Below are positions 16,789 through 25,358 of a stretch of DNA of 64,000 nt, one piece after another. The translations under genes were made by a program, and so were the position numbers. Each line of letters begins with the position of its first letter. The stretch's first letter is position 1. The DNA comes from Actinosynnema sp. ALI-1.44 (lineage in GTDB: Bacteria; Actinomycetota; Actinomycetes; Mycobacteriales; Pseudonocardiaceae): NCBI RefSeq assembly GCF_001984155.1, contig NZ_MTQO01000052.1, forward strand, positions 558,001 to 622,000, read 5' to 3'. Under the pieces are notes generated by a model. It did no database searches. It saw only the letters and a program-made list of their open reading frames with translations, and had not been told where the DNA came from.

Positions 16789-17209
16789 TGAACCATTCGC
16801 GGACGTCGTCGCGGCTGAACATCGACAGCACCCCGATCGCGATCGCGATCCCGGCGATCGCGGTGAGCTGTCCGCTGAACAGGTTGATCACCCCGCTGAT
16901 CAGCCCGATGACCTCGATCCCGATCACGGTCGGCCGGATCCACCGCTGCCGCGTCGCGGCCATCAGCACGCACCCGAGCAGGACGAGCGCGATCCCGACG
17001 GACAGGAAGCCGACGAAGTACAGCAGGCCGGAGTTCGGCGTGCGCGCGCCGTGGCTGCCGCGCCCGGTGACCGTGTCGATGATCAGGTATCCGATGAAGC
17101 CGTTCGACAGCGCCTGGAACACCAGGATGCCCATCGCCAGCTTCAGCTTTCCCGGCATACGCTGCCGGTCGGTGCCGTTCGCCATTTCGTGCTTTGTTTC
17201 GTTCGCCAT
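16781..17209 (-). CDS. small four-helix membrane protein
   Basis: A 142-residue protein with four hydrophobic segments after a short polar N-terminus (GILVFQALSNGFIGYLIID, YFVGFLSVGIALVLLGCVL, TVIGIEVIGLISGVI, LTAIAGIAIAIGVLSM). ATG at 17209 is used; a reading frame extending to 17407 has no family support. No function is recognised. It overlaps the start of the ADP-ribosylglycohydrolase gene by eight bases and is probably co-expressed with it. Confidence 0.75.
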   Translation of the reverse strand: MANETKHEMANGTDRQRMPGKLKLAMGILVFQALSNGFIGYLIIDTVTGRGSHGARTPNSGLLYFVGFLSVGIALVLLGCVLMAATRQRWIRPTVIGIEVIGLISGVINLFSGQLTAIAGIAIAIGVLSMFSRDDVREWFSE

Positions 17210-17416
17210 GGCCAGAACACTGACGAGTCGCCCCCGACGCCGACAACCGGAACATTCCGCTTGTGCCCGCAGTCGCCGACGTCCGCCGTGTGGCGGATTC
17301 GGGCGCCCGGTCAGTGCCGGGATCCAGCCGTCGGTTGCCGACGCGGCCGCGAAGCTCTGCGGGACATCCACACCCGGCTGGTTTGAACACCCGGCCGGCC
17401 TGGGCACCTGCGTGCC

Positions 17417-17749
17417 ATGAAGCGACTGCTCAGTGTCCTGGTCGGCGCACTGGCCGCCGGTGTCGCCGGGTACATCAAGAGTGGTGACGAGGCCACGGCG
17501 AGCGGCGTCGCCGTGGCGTTCGCGATCCCGGTGGCCATCAACACGATCGGGCTGCCCGGTCTGCGCGCACTGGTGCCCGCCGCGGTGTACGTGGCGTTGA
17601 TGCTGGTCTTCGGGCCGACCTCCCGGCCGGAAGGCGCGAACATCCTCAGCGGCTGGGCGTTCCTGTGGATGTGCTGCACGATCGCGGCCCTCGTGGTGAC
17701 GGTGTGGTTGCTGGTCAGTCGCCGCCGGAAAACGTCACGGCCGCAGTAG
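17417..17749 (+). CDS. small three-helix membrane protein
   Basis: A 110-residue hypothetical membrane protein. Hydrophobic segments lie at about residues 3-20, 29-65 (probably two helices) and 77-101, followed by a basic tail RRRKTSRPQ, which by the positive-inside rule is cytoplasmic. No family recognised. It is divergent from the previous membrane gene with about 200 bases between starts. Confidence 0.65.
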   Translation: MKRLLSVLVGALAAGVAGYIKSGDEATASGVAVAFAIPVAINTIGLPGLRALVPAAVYVALMLVFGPTSRPEGANILSGWAFLWMCCTIAALVVTVWLLVSRRRKTSRPQ

Positions 17750-17827
17750 CAATCCTCGCCTGACGAGACAAACGCCATCCGCCACAGCACCCACGCAGGG
17801 CCTCCGGGACGGGTGGCGCTCTGCCAT

Positions 17828-17859
17828 ATAGTCCGCTTAGACTATTCCGGTCAGACTAT
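17828..17859. promoter_or_regulatory. candidate PadR operator
   Basis: ATAGTC (17828) is inverted six bases later as GACTAT (17840), and GACTAT recurs at 17854. The array lies 17 bases before the PadR start and overlaps a possible -10 region, so it is well placed for autorepression. PadR proteins typically recognise short inverted repeats spaced by about six to eight bases. Confidence 0.55.
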
Positions 17860-17875
17860 CGATGCAGGGGGACGG

Positions 17876-18433
17876 ATGCGGACACTCACCTCGCTGGGGC
17901 TGACGGTGTTGCGGTTGCTCGACACGCAGCCACAGCACCCGTATGAACTGCGGCAACAGATGCGGGAGCAAGGGCTCGACCGCATCGTCAAGGTGACGCA
18001 CGGCGCGCTCTACCACACGGTCGAGACGCTGGCGAAGGCCGAACTGATCATGCCGACGGAAACCACGAGAGAGGGGAAGCGGCCGGAACGGACGGTCTAC
18101 GCGATCACCGGCGCCGGGCGGGAGGCTGCGCGCGACCGGCTGCGTGAACTGCTGATCACGGTCACGCCTGAGTATCCGGCGTATCGGGCCGCACTGGCGT
18201 TCATGGGGATGCTGCCGGAAAAGGATGCCGCTGACCTCCTCGAACGCCGGGCCATCACGCTGGACGGCGAACTCGCGGCACTCCAGGCCGGCTACGACGC
18301 CGCCATCAAGCAAGGCCTGCCCGCGATCGCCCTCGTCGAACTCCAGCACATGCAGGCCCACGTCCGCGCGGACGTGGAGCTGACCAAGGCGCTGGCCGAC
18401 GACATCAGGGAAGGCAGGCTCACATGGCGGTGA
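17876..18433 (+). CDS. PadR-family transcriptional regulator
   Basis: A 185-residue winged-helix repressor. The PadR core is clear: LGLTVLRLLDTQPQHPYELRQQM, then KVTHGALYHTVETLAKAELI and a wing RPERTVYAITGAGREA, followed by the helical Vir_act_alpha_C-type dimerisation region (about 95-180). ATG at 17876 has GGGGGAC just upstream; an earlier in-frame start would begin inside the operator-like repeats. The gene overlaps the DHA2 exporter gene by ten bases, the classic layout of a drug-responsive PadR repressor controlling its own efflux pump. Confidence 0.92.
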   Translation: MRTLTSLGLTVLRLLDTQPQHPYELRQQMREQGLDRIVKVTHGALYHTVETLAKAELIMPTETTREGKRPERTVYAITGAGREAARDRLRELLITVTPEYPAYRAALAFMGMLPEKDAADLLERRAITLDGELAALQAGYDAAIKQGLPAIALVELQHMQAHVRADVELTKALADDIREGRLTWR

Positions 18434-20007
18434 AGGGCAACCCCTGGGCGGTCCTCGTCGCGTTGTGCCTCGGCTTCTTCATGACACTGCTGGACACGAC
18501 GGTCATCGGCGTCGCGGTCCCGGACATCCTCAGCCAACTGGGCATCACCTACAACGAAGTGCTCTGGGTCAGCAACGCGTATGTGCTGGTCCTCGCCGTC
18601 CTGCTGATCGTCGGCGGCAGACTCGGCGACCTGTTCGGCAAACGGCGGATGTACCTCGTCGGCGTCGCCGTGTTCACCGTGGCGTCCTTGATGTGCGCGC
18701 TCGCGCAGGACGCGCCCCAGCTGATCGCGGCACGGTCCCTGCAAGGGCTCGGTGCGGCTTTGCTGATCCCGCAGACGATGTCGATCATCTTCATGGTCTT
18801 TCCCGCCGAACGGCGTGGCTCGGCACTCGGTGTGTGGGGCGCGATCGCCGGGCTGGCCACGATCGCCGGGCCACCGCTCGGCGGGTTCCTGGTCAGCGCG
18901 TTCGGCTGGCGGTGGATCTTCACCATCAACGTCCCGATCGGACTCGTCGTGCTCGCGACGGCACCGCTGATCATCCCGTTGTTCGACAAGGCACCGCGGG
19001 CGGGCAGGTTCGACCTGCGCGGCACGGCCTTGCTCGTCGCGGGACTGACCTGCGTGACACTCGGGCTGCAGGAAGGGCAGCGGCTCGAGTGGAACCTGAC
19101 CGTGCAACTGCTGCTGGTTGCCGGAGTGGCGCTGGTGGTGGGGTTCGTCCTGGTCGAGCGCAGACCGGGTGGACGGCAGCCGCTCGTTCCGTTGACGCTG
19201 TTCGGCAACAGGAACTTCTCGCTGATGAACACCGCCGCGGTGACGTTGTCGGTGGGGATCATGAGCATGGCCATCGGCTTCCAGTTGTACGCGCAGACCG
19301 TGCTGGGGATGTCCGCGCTGGAAGCGGGCGCGGTCAACGCCCCGCTGTCGTTGATGACCGTCGTCCTCGGGCCGTATGCCGGGCGGCTCACGGACTCCTA
19401 CGGCGGGAAGTTCATCGTCCTGAGTGGGCTTTCACTCTTCACGGCCGGGGTGGTGCTCTGCGGCCTGACGACCGGCGTGGACAGTGCGGTGTGGGATTTT
19501 CTGCCGAGCCTGGTGGTGATGGGCGCCGGTCTCGGCCTGACGTTCGCGCCGCTCAGCGCGGTGGCGATGCACGGTGTCGAGCCGATGTCGGCGGGCGCCG
19601 CGTCCGGGATGATCAACGCGACCCGCCAGTTCGGCTCGGTGCTGGGCACGGCGGGGTTCGGTGTGCTGCTGCAGAACCAGCTCGTCGGGTCGCTTTCGGC
19701 GCACGCGCGGGCCGTCGCAGGGGATTTGCCCGCCGAGGTGCGCCAGGGGTTCGTCACGGGTGTCGAGCAGGCCGCCGGGCGTGGCGTCGACTTCGACCGG
19801 TTGCGGGACGGGACCGCTGTCGCCGTGCCGGACGGGGCGTCCGACGAGACCGTCCGGGTGATCGGGGACACCGCCAAACGGGTGTTCTCCGGCGGGTTCG
19901 TCGACGCTTTCCACACCGCACTGGCGTTTCCGGTGATCGCGCTGGTCATCGGCGTCGGCTGCTGCCTTTTCGTCCGGGTCAGTCGCAGGTCCTTTGTGGA
20001 CGTGTAA
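18424..20007 (+). CDS. DHA2-family (EmrB/QacA) MFS drug exporter
   Basis: A 527-residue proton-drug antiporter with fourteen predicted helices. Family signatures are LDTTVIGVAVPDI in helix 1 (motif D1), GGRLGDLFGKRRMYLVG (motif A) after helix 2, and GPPLGGFLVSAFGWRWIFTINVPIG (motif C and the following loop). It probably exports a lipophilic toxin or an endogenous antibiotic. ATG at 18424 overlaps the PadR stop by ten bases, so expression is coupled to the repressor. No biosynthetic genes lie next to it, which favours a resistance or detoxification role. Confidence 0.92.
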   Translation: MAVKGNPWAVLVALCLGFFMTLLDTTVIGVAVPDILSQLGITYNEVLWVSNAYVLVLAVLLIVGGRLGDLFGKRRMYLVGVAVFTVASLMCALAQDAPQLIAARSLQGLGAALLIPQTMSIIFMVFPAERRGSALGVWGAIAGLATIAGPPLGGFLVSAFGWRWIFTINVPIGLVVLATAPLIIPLFDKAPRAGRFDLRGTALLVAGLTCVTLGLQEGQRLEWNLTVQLLLVAGVALVVGFVLVERRPGGRQPLVPLTLFGNRNFSLMNTAAVTLSVGIMSMAIGFQLYAQTVLGMSALEAGAVNAPLSLMTVVLGPYAGRLTDSYGGKFIVLSGLSLFTAGVVLCGLTTGVDSAVWDFLPSLVVMGAGLGLTFAPLSAVAMHGVEPMSAGAASGMINATRQFGSVLGTAGFGVLLQNQLVGSLSAHARAVAGDLPAEVRQGFVTGVEQAAGRGVDFDRLRDGTAVAVPDGASDETVRVIGDTAKRVFSGGFVDAFHTALAFPVIALVIGVGCCLFVRVSRRSFVDV

Positions 20008-20064
20008 CGAAGCCCGCCGCGACGTGGATGGGATGGTGTGTCAGTCGGCAGCCCAGGAGGTTCG

Positions 20065-20904
20065 ATGAGTGGCCTGTTCATGCTTCCGACCGAGGTGGCG
20101 GTCACTGTCACCCGCGAGGAAGACCACCAGCAGCACCTCACGCGATATCCCGTCGAGGGTGGCCAACTCGTCGCCGAACTGGCGTGGTGCACCGTCCCAT
20201 CCGGCAGACACCAAGGGCAGCGCAGGATCGAGGTCCGGCTCGACGGGGTGCGGGTCGGCGAGCTGACCGCCGCGATGTCGGACCGCTACGCCGCGCTGGT
20301 GACCGAAGTGACCGACCGCGGCCACCGGCCGGGTTGTGTGGCCGTGCTGCACGAGGGAAAACGTGGCACCGAGGTCACGTTACGCATGCCGCGAGCGGAC
20401 ACCGTCGTCGTTGTCCCGCTCGCACAACCCGCGGACTCGCCCCAACCGTCGCGGCCACGCCGCCGCAAGCCGGTGGTGATCGCGGCGGGCGTGGTCGGCG
20501 CGTTGCTGATCATCGGCGCGATCGCCTCGAACGAGGACGAACCCGCTCCCACGGCCAACGGGGTGACCTCCACCTCGACGCCCGCCACGACAACGACAAC
20601 CTCCGTGGTGGCGTCCCCTCCACCGCCGTCCCCGGTTGTCACCACAACGGTTCCCACGACGCAGAAACCAACCACTACCAGGCAGACACCGACGACGACC
20701 CGTGCACCGGAACCTCCGGCCGAGCCGCAGAACGCGCTCGGTTGCGACCCGAACTACGACCCGTGCGTCCCGATCGCCTCGGACGTCGACTGCGCAGGCG
20801 GAAGCGGCAACGGCCCCGCGTACGTCAAGGGCCCGGTTCGCGTGATCGGCAGGGACATCTACAAACTCGACAACAACGGCGACGGCGTCGGCTGCGAGAA
20901 GTAG
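20065..20904 (+). CDS. membrane protein with excalibur calcium-binding domain
   Basis: A 279-residue protein. An N-terminal cytoplasmic domain of about 125 residues (unknown; TREEDHQQHLTRYP, ELAWCTVPSGRHQGQRRIEVRL) is followed by a transmembrane helix (PVVIAAGVVGALLIIGAIA), a Thr/Pro-rich wall-spanning linker, and a C-terminal excalibur domain with four cysteines, whose Ca-loop reads DNNGDGVGCE. Excalibur domains bind calcium outside the cell and often accompany nucleases or lytic enzymes. ATG at 20065 has an excellent AGGAGG site. Linker repeats are rich in TTT and PTT codes typical of secreted actinobacterial stalks. Confidence 0.82.
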   Translation: MSGLFMLPTEVAVTVTREEDHQQHLTRYPVEGGQLVAELAWCTVPSGRHQGQRRIEVRLDGVRVGELTAAMSDRYAALVTEVTDRGHRPGCVAVLHEGKRGTEVTLRMPRADTVVVVPLAQPADSPQPSRPRRRKPVVIAAGVVGALLIIGAIASNEDEPAPTANGVTSTSTPATTTTTSVVASPPPPSPVVTTTVPTTQKPTTTRQTPTTTRAPEPPAEPQNALGCDPNYDPCVPIASDVDCAGGSGNGPAYVKGPVRVIGRDIYKLDNNGDGVGCEK

Positions 20905-20986
20905 CCGCCGCGGCGGTGGGAACCCCGCACCGCGAGGGCATGATGACTTCCGTCATGGATTTCACTCCGCCGGAAAAGGGGCAGAC

Positions 20987-21844
20987 ATGATCGGGGTACT
21001 GGGGCCGGGCGGGATCGGTGGCATGGTGGCCGGGCGGTTGGCGGCGGCCGGGCAAGACGTGACCATCGTGGCCAGTGAGACCACCGCCGCGCAGATCACC
21101 GCCCGCGGCTTGAGCTTCACCGCGCCCGGGGCGCCCGAGGCCGTTTCCCACCCGGACGCGCGGACGTACCTCACCGAGCCGGTGGAGGTCTTGTTCGTCG
21201 CGGTCAAGGCCACTGACCTGCTGCCCGCGTTGCAACGGGTTCCGGCCGCGGTGCTGGGCAACGCGACGGTTGTCCCGTTTCTCAACGGGGTGGACCACTT
21301 GCCTTTGTTGCGGGCGACGTACCCGGCGGCGAACGTCGTGGCCGCCACGATCTCGGTCGAGGCCACGCGGCACCGGCCTGGCGTCGTCGAGCAGGTCAGC
21401 GAGATGAACGCCGTGGTCACCACGGACGAAGCCGTCGCCGAGTTGCTCGGCAAGGCCGGGATCGACGCGTCCACTCACTCCGACGAGGACACGGTGATGT
21501 GGCGCAAACTGGCTTTCCTCGCACCGTTCGCCTTGCTGACGACGAGCGCCAACGCCGCGCTGGGCGAAGCGAGGGACAAGCGCGGCGAGCAGCTGAGGCC
21601 CTTGGTGCGTGAAGCGGCCGCGGCCGCCGGGACGCGGAAGGCCGACGTGGACGCCGACGCGATCGAGGCTCGCCTGCGAGGCATGCCCGCCTCGTTCCGG
21701 TCGTCGATGCTCAAGGACTTCGCCGCCGGGCGGCAGCTGGAGCTGGACGCGATCGCCGGGCCCGTCATCCGCGCACTCGGTGCGGACAACGCCCCGGCCA
21801 CCGTGGACACCGTGCGGACGATCCTGGACGCCCGCAGGCCCTGA
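20987..21844 (+). CDS. 2-dehydropantoate 2-reductase family protein (ketopantoate reductase)
   Basis: A 285-residue NADPH-dependent reductase of the ApbA/PanE family, which in the standard pathway converts ketopantoate to pantoate for coenzyme A synthesis. The Rossmann fingerprint is GPGGIGGMVAGRLAAAG at the N-terminus; the catalytic-lysine region appears as VAVKATD and MWRKLAFLAPFALLTT, and FLNGVDH matches the family's NG motif. ATG at 20987 has AAAAGGGG upstream. Actinomycetes often carry several paralogues, so the physiological substrate is not certain. A strong hairpin terminator follows. Confidence 0.87.
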   Translation: MIGVLGPGGIGGMVAGRLAAAGQDVTIVASETTAAQITARGLSFTAPGAPEAVSHPDARTYLTEPVEVLFVAVKATDLLPALQRVPAAVLGNATVVPFLNGVDHLPLLRATYPAANVVAATISVEATRHRPGVVEQVSEMNAVVTTDEAVAELLGKAGIDASTHSDEDTVMWRKLAFLAPFALLTTSANAALGEARDKRGEQLRPLVREAAAAAGTRKADVDADAIEARLRGMPASFRSSMLKDFAAGRQLELDAIAGPVIRALGADNAPATVDTVRTILDARRP

Positions 21845-21959
21845 GTCTCTGGACTCCGGCGCCCCTGACGAGCATCTCCACCGCGAGGTCCGCCGCCTGG
21901 GGCGCCGGGATCCGCGGGGAGCCTGACCGATGCGTGGTGCCGGTGTCCGGGAGATCGCG

Positions 21960-21992
21960 AAGGGGCGTGCCCCGCCGGGACACGCCCCTTTT
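21960..21992. terminator. bidirectional hairpin terminator
   Basis: AAGGGGCGTG (21960) pairs perfectly with CACGCCCCTT (21981) across an eleven-base loop and runs into TTTT on the plus strand. It separates the converging ketopantoate reductase and S1 protease genes and can serve both. Confidence 0.85.
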
Positions 21993-22002
21993 CACGATCG
22001 CG

Positions 22003-23139
22003 TCACGAGGTCAGCAGCGTGACCCCGTAGTAGTTCGCCGCGTCCACGACTGGCTGGTAGAACGAGTAGAAGCCGGTCGCGTTGGCACCCTGGTTGTAGC
22101 CGCACTCCGAGTTGCTCGGGCCGCCGGAGGTCATGCCCTGTGCGGTGTTGCCGGAGATGTACGCGCCGCCGCTGTCGCCGCCTTCGGTGCAGACCGTCGA
22201 ACGGGCCAGCCCGGTGGTGGTCACGGACTCACCGGAGTACTGCACGGACTGGTTGTAGTGCGTGATCTTGCCGCAGGTCCAGCCGGTGGTGTTGCCCGCC
22301 TTGCAGATCGTGGTGCCGACCGGGGCCTTCGACGAACCCGTGATCCGGACCGTCGTGCCGTTCCGGGTGTCCACATAGGCCCGTTGGGTGTCCTCGGCGT
22401 CGATCTTCACGATGCCCATGTCCACCGACGGGAAGCGGGTGCCCGCGCCCTTGCCGATGTGGGTGCCGTTGGCGTCCAGGATGTCCGGGTTGCCCTCGAC
22501 GCAGTGGCCCGCGGTCAGCAGGACCTTGGCGCCGTTGCGCGTGCCGTTGAAGCCGAGCGAGCAGTTGGTTCCCGGGACGAGGTCCATGATCCGGCCGGGC
22601 ACGACGTCGGCGTTGCGGACCAGCTTGGCCGAGCCGGTCTCGACGACCACGCCGTCCATCTGCGACAGCCGCAGCACCAGCGCGTCACTGGCGGTCGGTT
22701 CGACGGTCACCACGACGCGGTCGATGGCGACGTCCGGGCCCCAAGTCTGCACCTGCGCCTTGTCCGCGCCGATCGCCTGCTGCACGCGACCTGACAGGTC
22801 GTTGAGCGCGCGCTCGCCCTTCACCCCGGCACGCGGGGTCAGCCCTGCGTCCTTGGCGCGCTTGGCGTCCGAAGTGGTCACGACCAGCGCGCCGGTCGAG
22901 TCGAAGAACGCGCCGTCGGTCGGCATTCCGGACGCCTGCAGGTCGGCGAGCGTGCGGGACAGCCGCTGCTCCTGGTCGAGGCGCTGCGCGGCCCGCGCGG
23001 GAGACAGTCCCAGCTGGACCGCCGCGGCGTTGACCATGGCCTGGTCGAACTGCGGCGCGGCGACCGCCGAAGGCGCCATGAACACAGCACTCACCGCGGC
23101 ACCTGCCGCGAGACAGGCGCCGAGAATACGAGTTTTCAT
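22003..23139 (-). CDS. secreted S1-family (streptogrisin-like) serine protease with propeptide
   Basis: A 378-residue preproprotease. Signal peptide 1-28 (ending SAVAA-PQ), an alpha-lytic-type propeptide (about 29-180, AMVNAAAVQLGLSPARAAQRL onwards) that acts as folding chaperone, then the chymotrypsin-fold domain from about 182. The triad is H212 (LLTAGHC), D240 (SVDMGIV) and S323 (GGDSGGAY), with the expected disulfide cysteines. ATG at 23139 was preferred; the longer reading frame to 23418 has no family match and runs through the promoter region. It is divergent from the NLP gene with a 252-base shared spacer, and both are secreted. Confidence 0.93.
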   Translation of the reverse strand: MKTRILGACLAAGAAVSAVFMAPSAVAAPQFDQAMVNAAAVQLGLSPARAAQRLDQEQRLSRTLADLQASGMPTDGAFFDSTGALVVTTSDAKRAKDAGLTPRAGVKGERALNDLSGRVQQAIGADKAQVQTWGPDVAIDRVVVTVEPTASDALVLRLSQMDGVVVETGSAKLVRNADVVPGRIMDLVPGTNCSLGFNGTRNGAKVLLTAGHCVEGNPDILDANGTHIGKGAGTRFPSVDMGIVKIDAEDTQRAYVDTRNGTTVRITGSSKAPVGTTICKAGNTTGWTCGKITHYNQSVQYSGESVTTTGLARSTVCTEGGDSGGAYISGNTAQGMTSGGPSNSECGYNQGANATGFYSFYQPVVDAANYYGVTLLTS

Positions 23140-23391
23140 TTGTTGTCCATCTTCTTCGCAGGGGAAAGAATGCGGGAATCGCCCTCGGTGAATCATTCCC
23201 GTGGCGTTCACGGTAGCGTCGCGATCTGGCCACCAATACCTTCGAAAGTAGGCCGTTCGGCCGGGCGTCGTACGGCTGAACGCGCACGCCACTGGCGCCG
23301 GGCACCGCGGTGTGTTCTCATTCGCCCGCGCCGCCTGTTCGCTTGCCGCACAACCGCGGTGAGCCCCTGCCGCAGAAGACAGGAGGTCGGA

Positions 23392-24177
23392 GTGCGACCA
23401 CAGCACGTCCGAAAACATATTCGCCGATGGCCATCAGTGATGCTGGCCACGATCCTCGGAATGCTTTTCGTTTTCGCCGGAACAGCGCTCGCGGAACCGC
23501 CGAAGGCAGTGGACTGGAACGCGCCGACGCCTGACCGGACCTACGAACCCGCCTTCGACTACGACGGCGACGGCTGCTACCCGACACCGGCGATCGGCCG
23601 TGACGGCACCATCGCGCCGGGCCTCGACCCGGGCGGTGCGGTGAACGGCCAGTGCCACGACCAGTCCGATTTGGACAACACCAACGCCTACTCGCGCGTG
23701 AAGTGCGACAACGGCTGGTGCGCTTACCTCTACGCGCTGTACTTCGAGAAGGACCAGGCACTGCCGGGGTCCGGACTCGGCGGGCACAAGCACGACTGGG
23801 AGCACGTGGTCGTGTGGGTACCGGACGGCGGCTTGCCGCAGTACGTCTCGGCGTCCGCGCACGGCAAGTACAACACCAAGTCCCGCAACGACATCCCGTG
23901 GGACGACAGCGGGACCCACCCGAGAATCATCTACCACAAGGACGGCATCGGCACGCACTGCTTCCGGTTCGCCGCGTTCGGCGAGCAGCCGGAGAACCAC
24001 GAGAAGGCGTGGCAGTACCCACCGCTGGTCGGCTGGGACAACTACCCGACTGGCCTGCGCGACAAGCTCACCGGCGCCGATTTCGGTGCCGCGCGACTGG
24101 GCATCCGGGAGGGTTCGTTCAGCAACGAGCTCTCGAAGGCCAAACCGGCCGGGATTCCGTTCAACCCCAACGCTTGA
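23392..24177 (+). CDS. secreted NPP1-type necrosis-inducing-like protein (NLP)
   Basis: A 261-residue protein with a signal peptide (residues 14-34, cleavage near ALA-EP) and a NPP1 domain. The family heptapeptide is GHKHDWE at 131-137, one conservative change from GHRHDWE, and supplies the metal and membrane-binding site. NLPs of plant pathogens disrupt plasma membranes by binding sphingolipids; in soil actinomycetes the role is unclear and may be saprophytic or interactive. Cysteine pairs CHDQSDLDNTNAYSRVKC and GWC are typical. GTG at 23392 has AGGAGG six bases ahead. Divergent from a secreted serine protease. Confidence 0.88.
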   Translation: MRPQHVRKHIRRWPSVMLATILGMLFVFAGTALAEPPKAVDWNAPTPDRTYEPAFDYDGDGCYPTPAIGRDGTIAPGLDPGGAVNGQCHDQSDLDNTNAYSRVKCDNGWCAYLYALYFEKDQALPGSGLGGHKHDWEHVVVWVPDGGLPQYVSASAHGKYNTKSRNDIPWDDSGTHPRIIYHKDGIGTHCFRFAAFGEQPENHEKAWQYPPLVGWDNYPTGLRDKLTGADFGAARLGIREGSFSNELSKAKPAGIPFNPNA

Positions 24178-24183
24178 GTGCCA

Positions 24184-24219
24184 CGGGGATGACTCAGGCA
24201 ACAGCCTGGGTCATCCCCG
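24184..24219. terminator. bidirectional hairpin terminator
   Basis: CGGGGATGACTCAGGC and GCCTGGGTCATCCCCG pair with a single G-T wobble around an AACA loop. It sits between the converging NLP and lipoprotein genes and includes the last codons of the latter. Confidence 0.8.
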
Positions 24220-25269
24220 CCACAGTTTGTCGTCGGCGATGACGAAGACGCGGTCGCCTGCCTTCACCGCGGACGTGACCGTCCCGCCCGGACCGGCGAT
24301 GGGCTCGGCCGTCCACTTGTCGCCGTCCGCGCGGACGATCTTCACCTGGCCGTTGTCCGAGACGACCTGGGTCAGCTGTTCGTCCAGCGGCGGCGCCAGT
24401 TTGTCGCTGTCCTTGACCGGGATCGGCGGCGTCCCGGGGAGCCGTTTCCAGACGCCGTCGGCCAGCCGCCACAACGCCAGCGTGCCGTCGACGGACCCGG
24501 CGGCGCCGCACACCGCGCCCCAGCACCGGATCGCCGACACGACCCCGAGCTTTCCCCCGTCCGGCAACGATGTGGCCGTCCAGCCCGTGCCCGACGCGGC
24601 AGGCTGCCACACCATCGGGATCTCGCGGCCGTCGGTCAGCCTCATCCCGGCGAGCAGCGCGCCTTTCCCGTAGGGCGCGACGCCGTTCGCGAAGTTGAGG
24701 GTGTGCCGGTCGCTCTGCAGCTCCGTCCCGGCCGAGTCCCGGCGTGTCCAGGTGTCGCCGTCGGGTGTCCACACCGCGACGTCCAAACCGGCCTTGGCGC
24801 TCTGCCACGACCCGACCAGCATCGGCGTGGACGGCGTCAGCACGGCACCGGTCAGCTCGCCCGCTCCCCAGCCGCCGAACGTGCTGAACCCCTGCACCTT
24901 CTCGGTGATCCCGGCGGCCGTTCCCGTCCACACCGACCACCGGACGTTCGCGTGCGCGCCGCCGCGTTCGCCGCCGACGGCCAGTATCCGCTCACCGTCG
25001 GAGTCGATGGCGTACCACTTCGCCAGCAACGCGTACGGACTCTCACCGCGCACCGGGATCTCGCTGATCGCGCCGTCCTTGGTGGCCCGCAACAAGCCGG
25101 GCACGACCGGTTGCCCGTCACGACGGACACCGATCAGCACGTCACCGCCGAAGGCCGCCAGGAGCACCGGGCGCGCGCCCGGGGGCAGGTCCACCGCGCT
25201 GTACGCGGCCGGTTGCGCACCGCAGCCACCCACCAGGACAAGCAGGACGCACACCACCAGCAGACGCAT
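24211..25269 (-). CDS. lipoprotein with beta-propeller-like repeats
   Basis: A 352-residue lipoprotein: signal peptide and lipobox LVGGC (Cys about residue 16), then repeated stretches of the form x-W-T-x(n)-G such as WSVWTGTAAGITEK, VAVWTPDGDTWTRRD, ALWRLADGVWKRL and KWTAEPIAGPGGTV, which look like blades of a beta-propeller. No enzyme motif recognised. ATG at 25269 was preferred over an upstream frame extension to 25413 because it begins the signal peptide. Possibly a binding or sensing protein on the outer face of the membrane. Confidence 0.75.
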   Translation of the reverse strand: MRLLVVCVLLVLVGGCGAQPAAYSAVDLPPGARPVLLAAFGGDVLIGVRRDGQPVVPGLLRATKDGAISEIPVRGESPYALLAKWYAIDSDGERILAVGGERGGAHANVRWSVWTGTAAGITEKVQGFSTFGGWGAGELTGAVLTPSTPMLVGSWQSAKAGLDVAVWTPDGDTWTRRDSAGTELQSDRHTLNFANGVAPYGKGALLAGMRLTDGREIPMVWQPAASGTGWTATSLPDGGKLGVVSAIRCWGAVCGAAGSVDGTLALWRLADGVWKRLPGTPPIPVKDSDKLAPPLDEQLTQVVSDNGQVKIVRADGDKWTAEPIAGPGGTVTSAVKAGDRVFVIADDKLWRG

Positions 25270-25358
25270 CCGTCCATAGTCCAGGATCAACGCCGCTCGT
25301 CCACCGCCAATCGCTAATGCAGTGGCATGATCGGACAAACACTCCATAGTGTGTCGGG

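Noticed and set aside
23140-23418. N-terminal extension of the S1 protease frame
   Set aside because: The extension covers the divergent promoter region and has no family similarity; the signal peptide begins at 23139.
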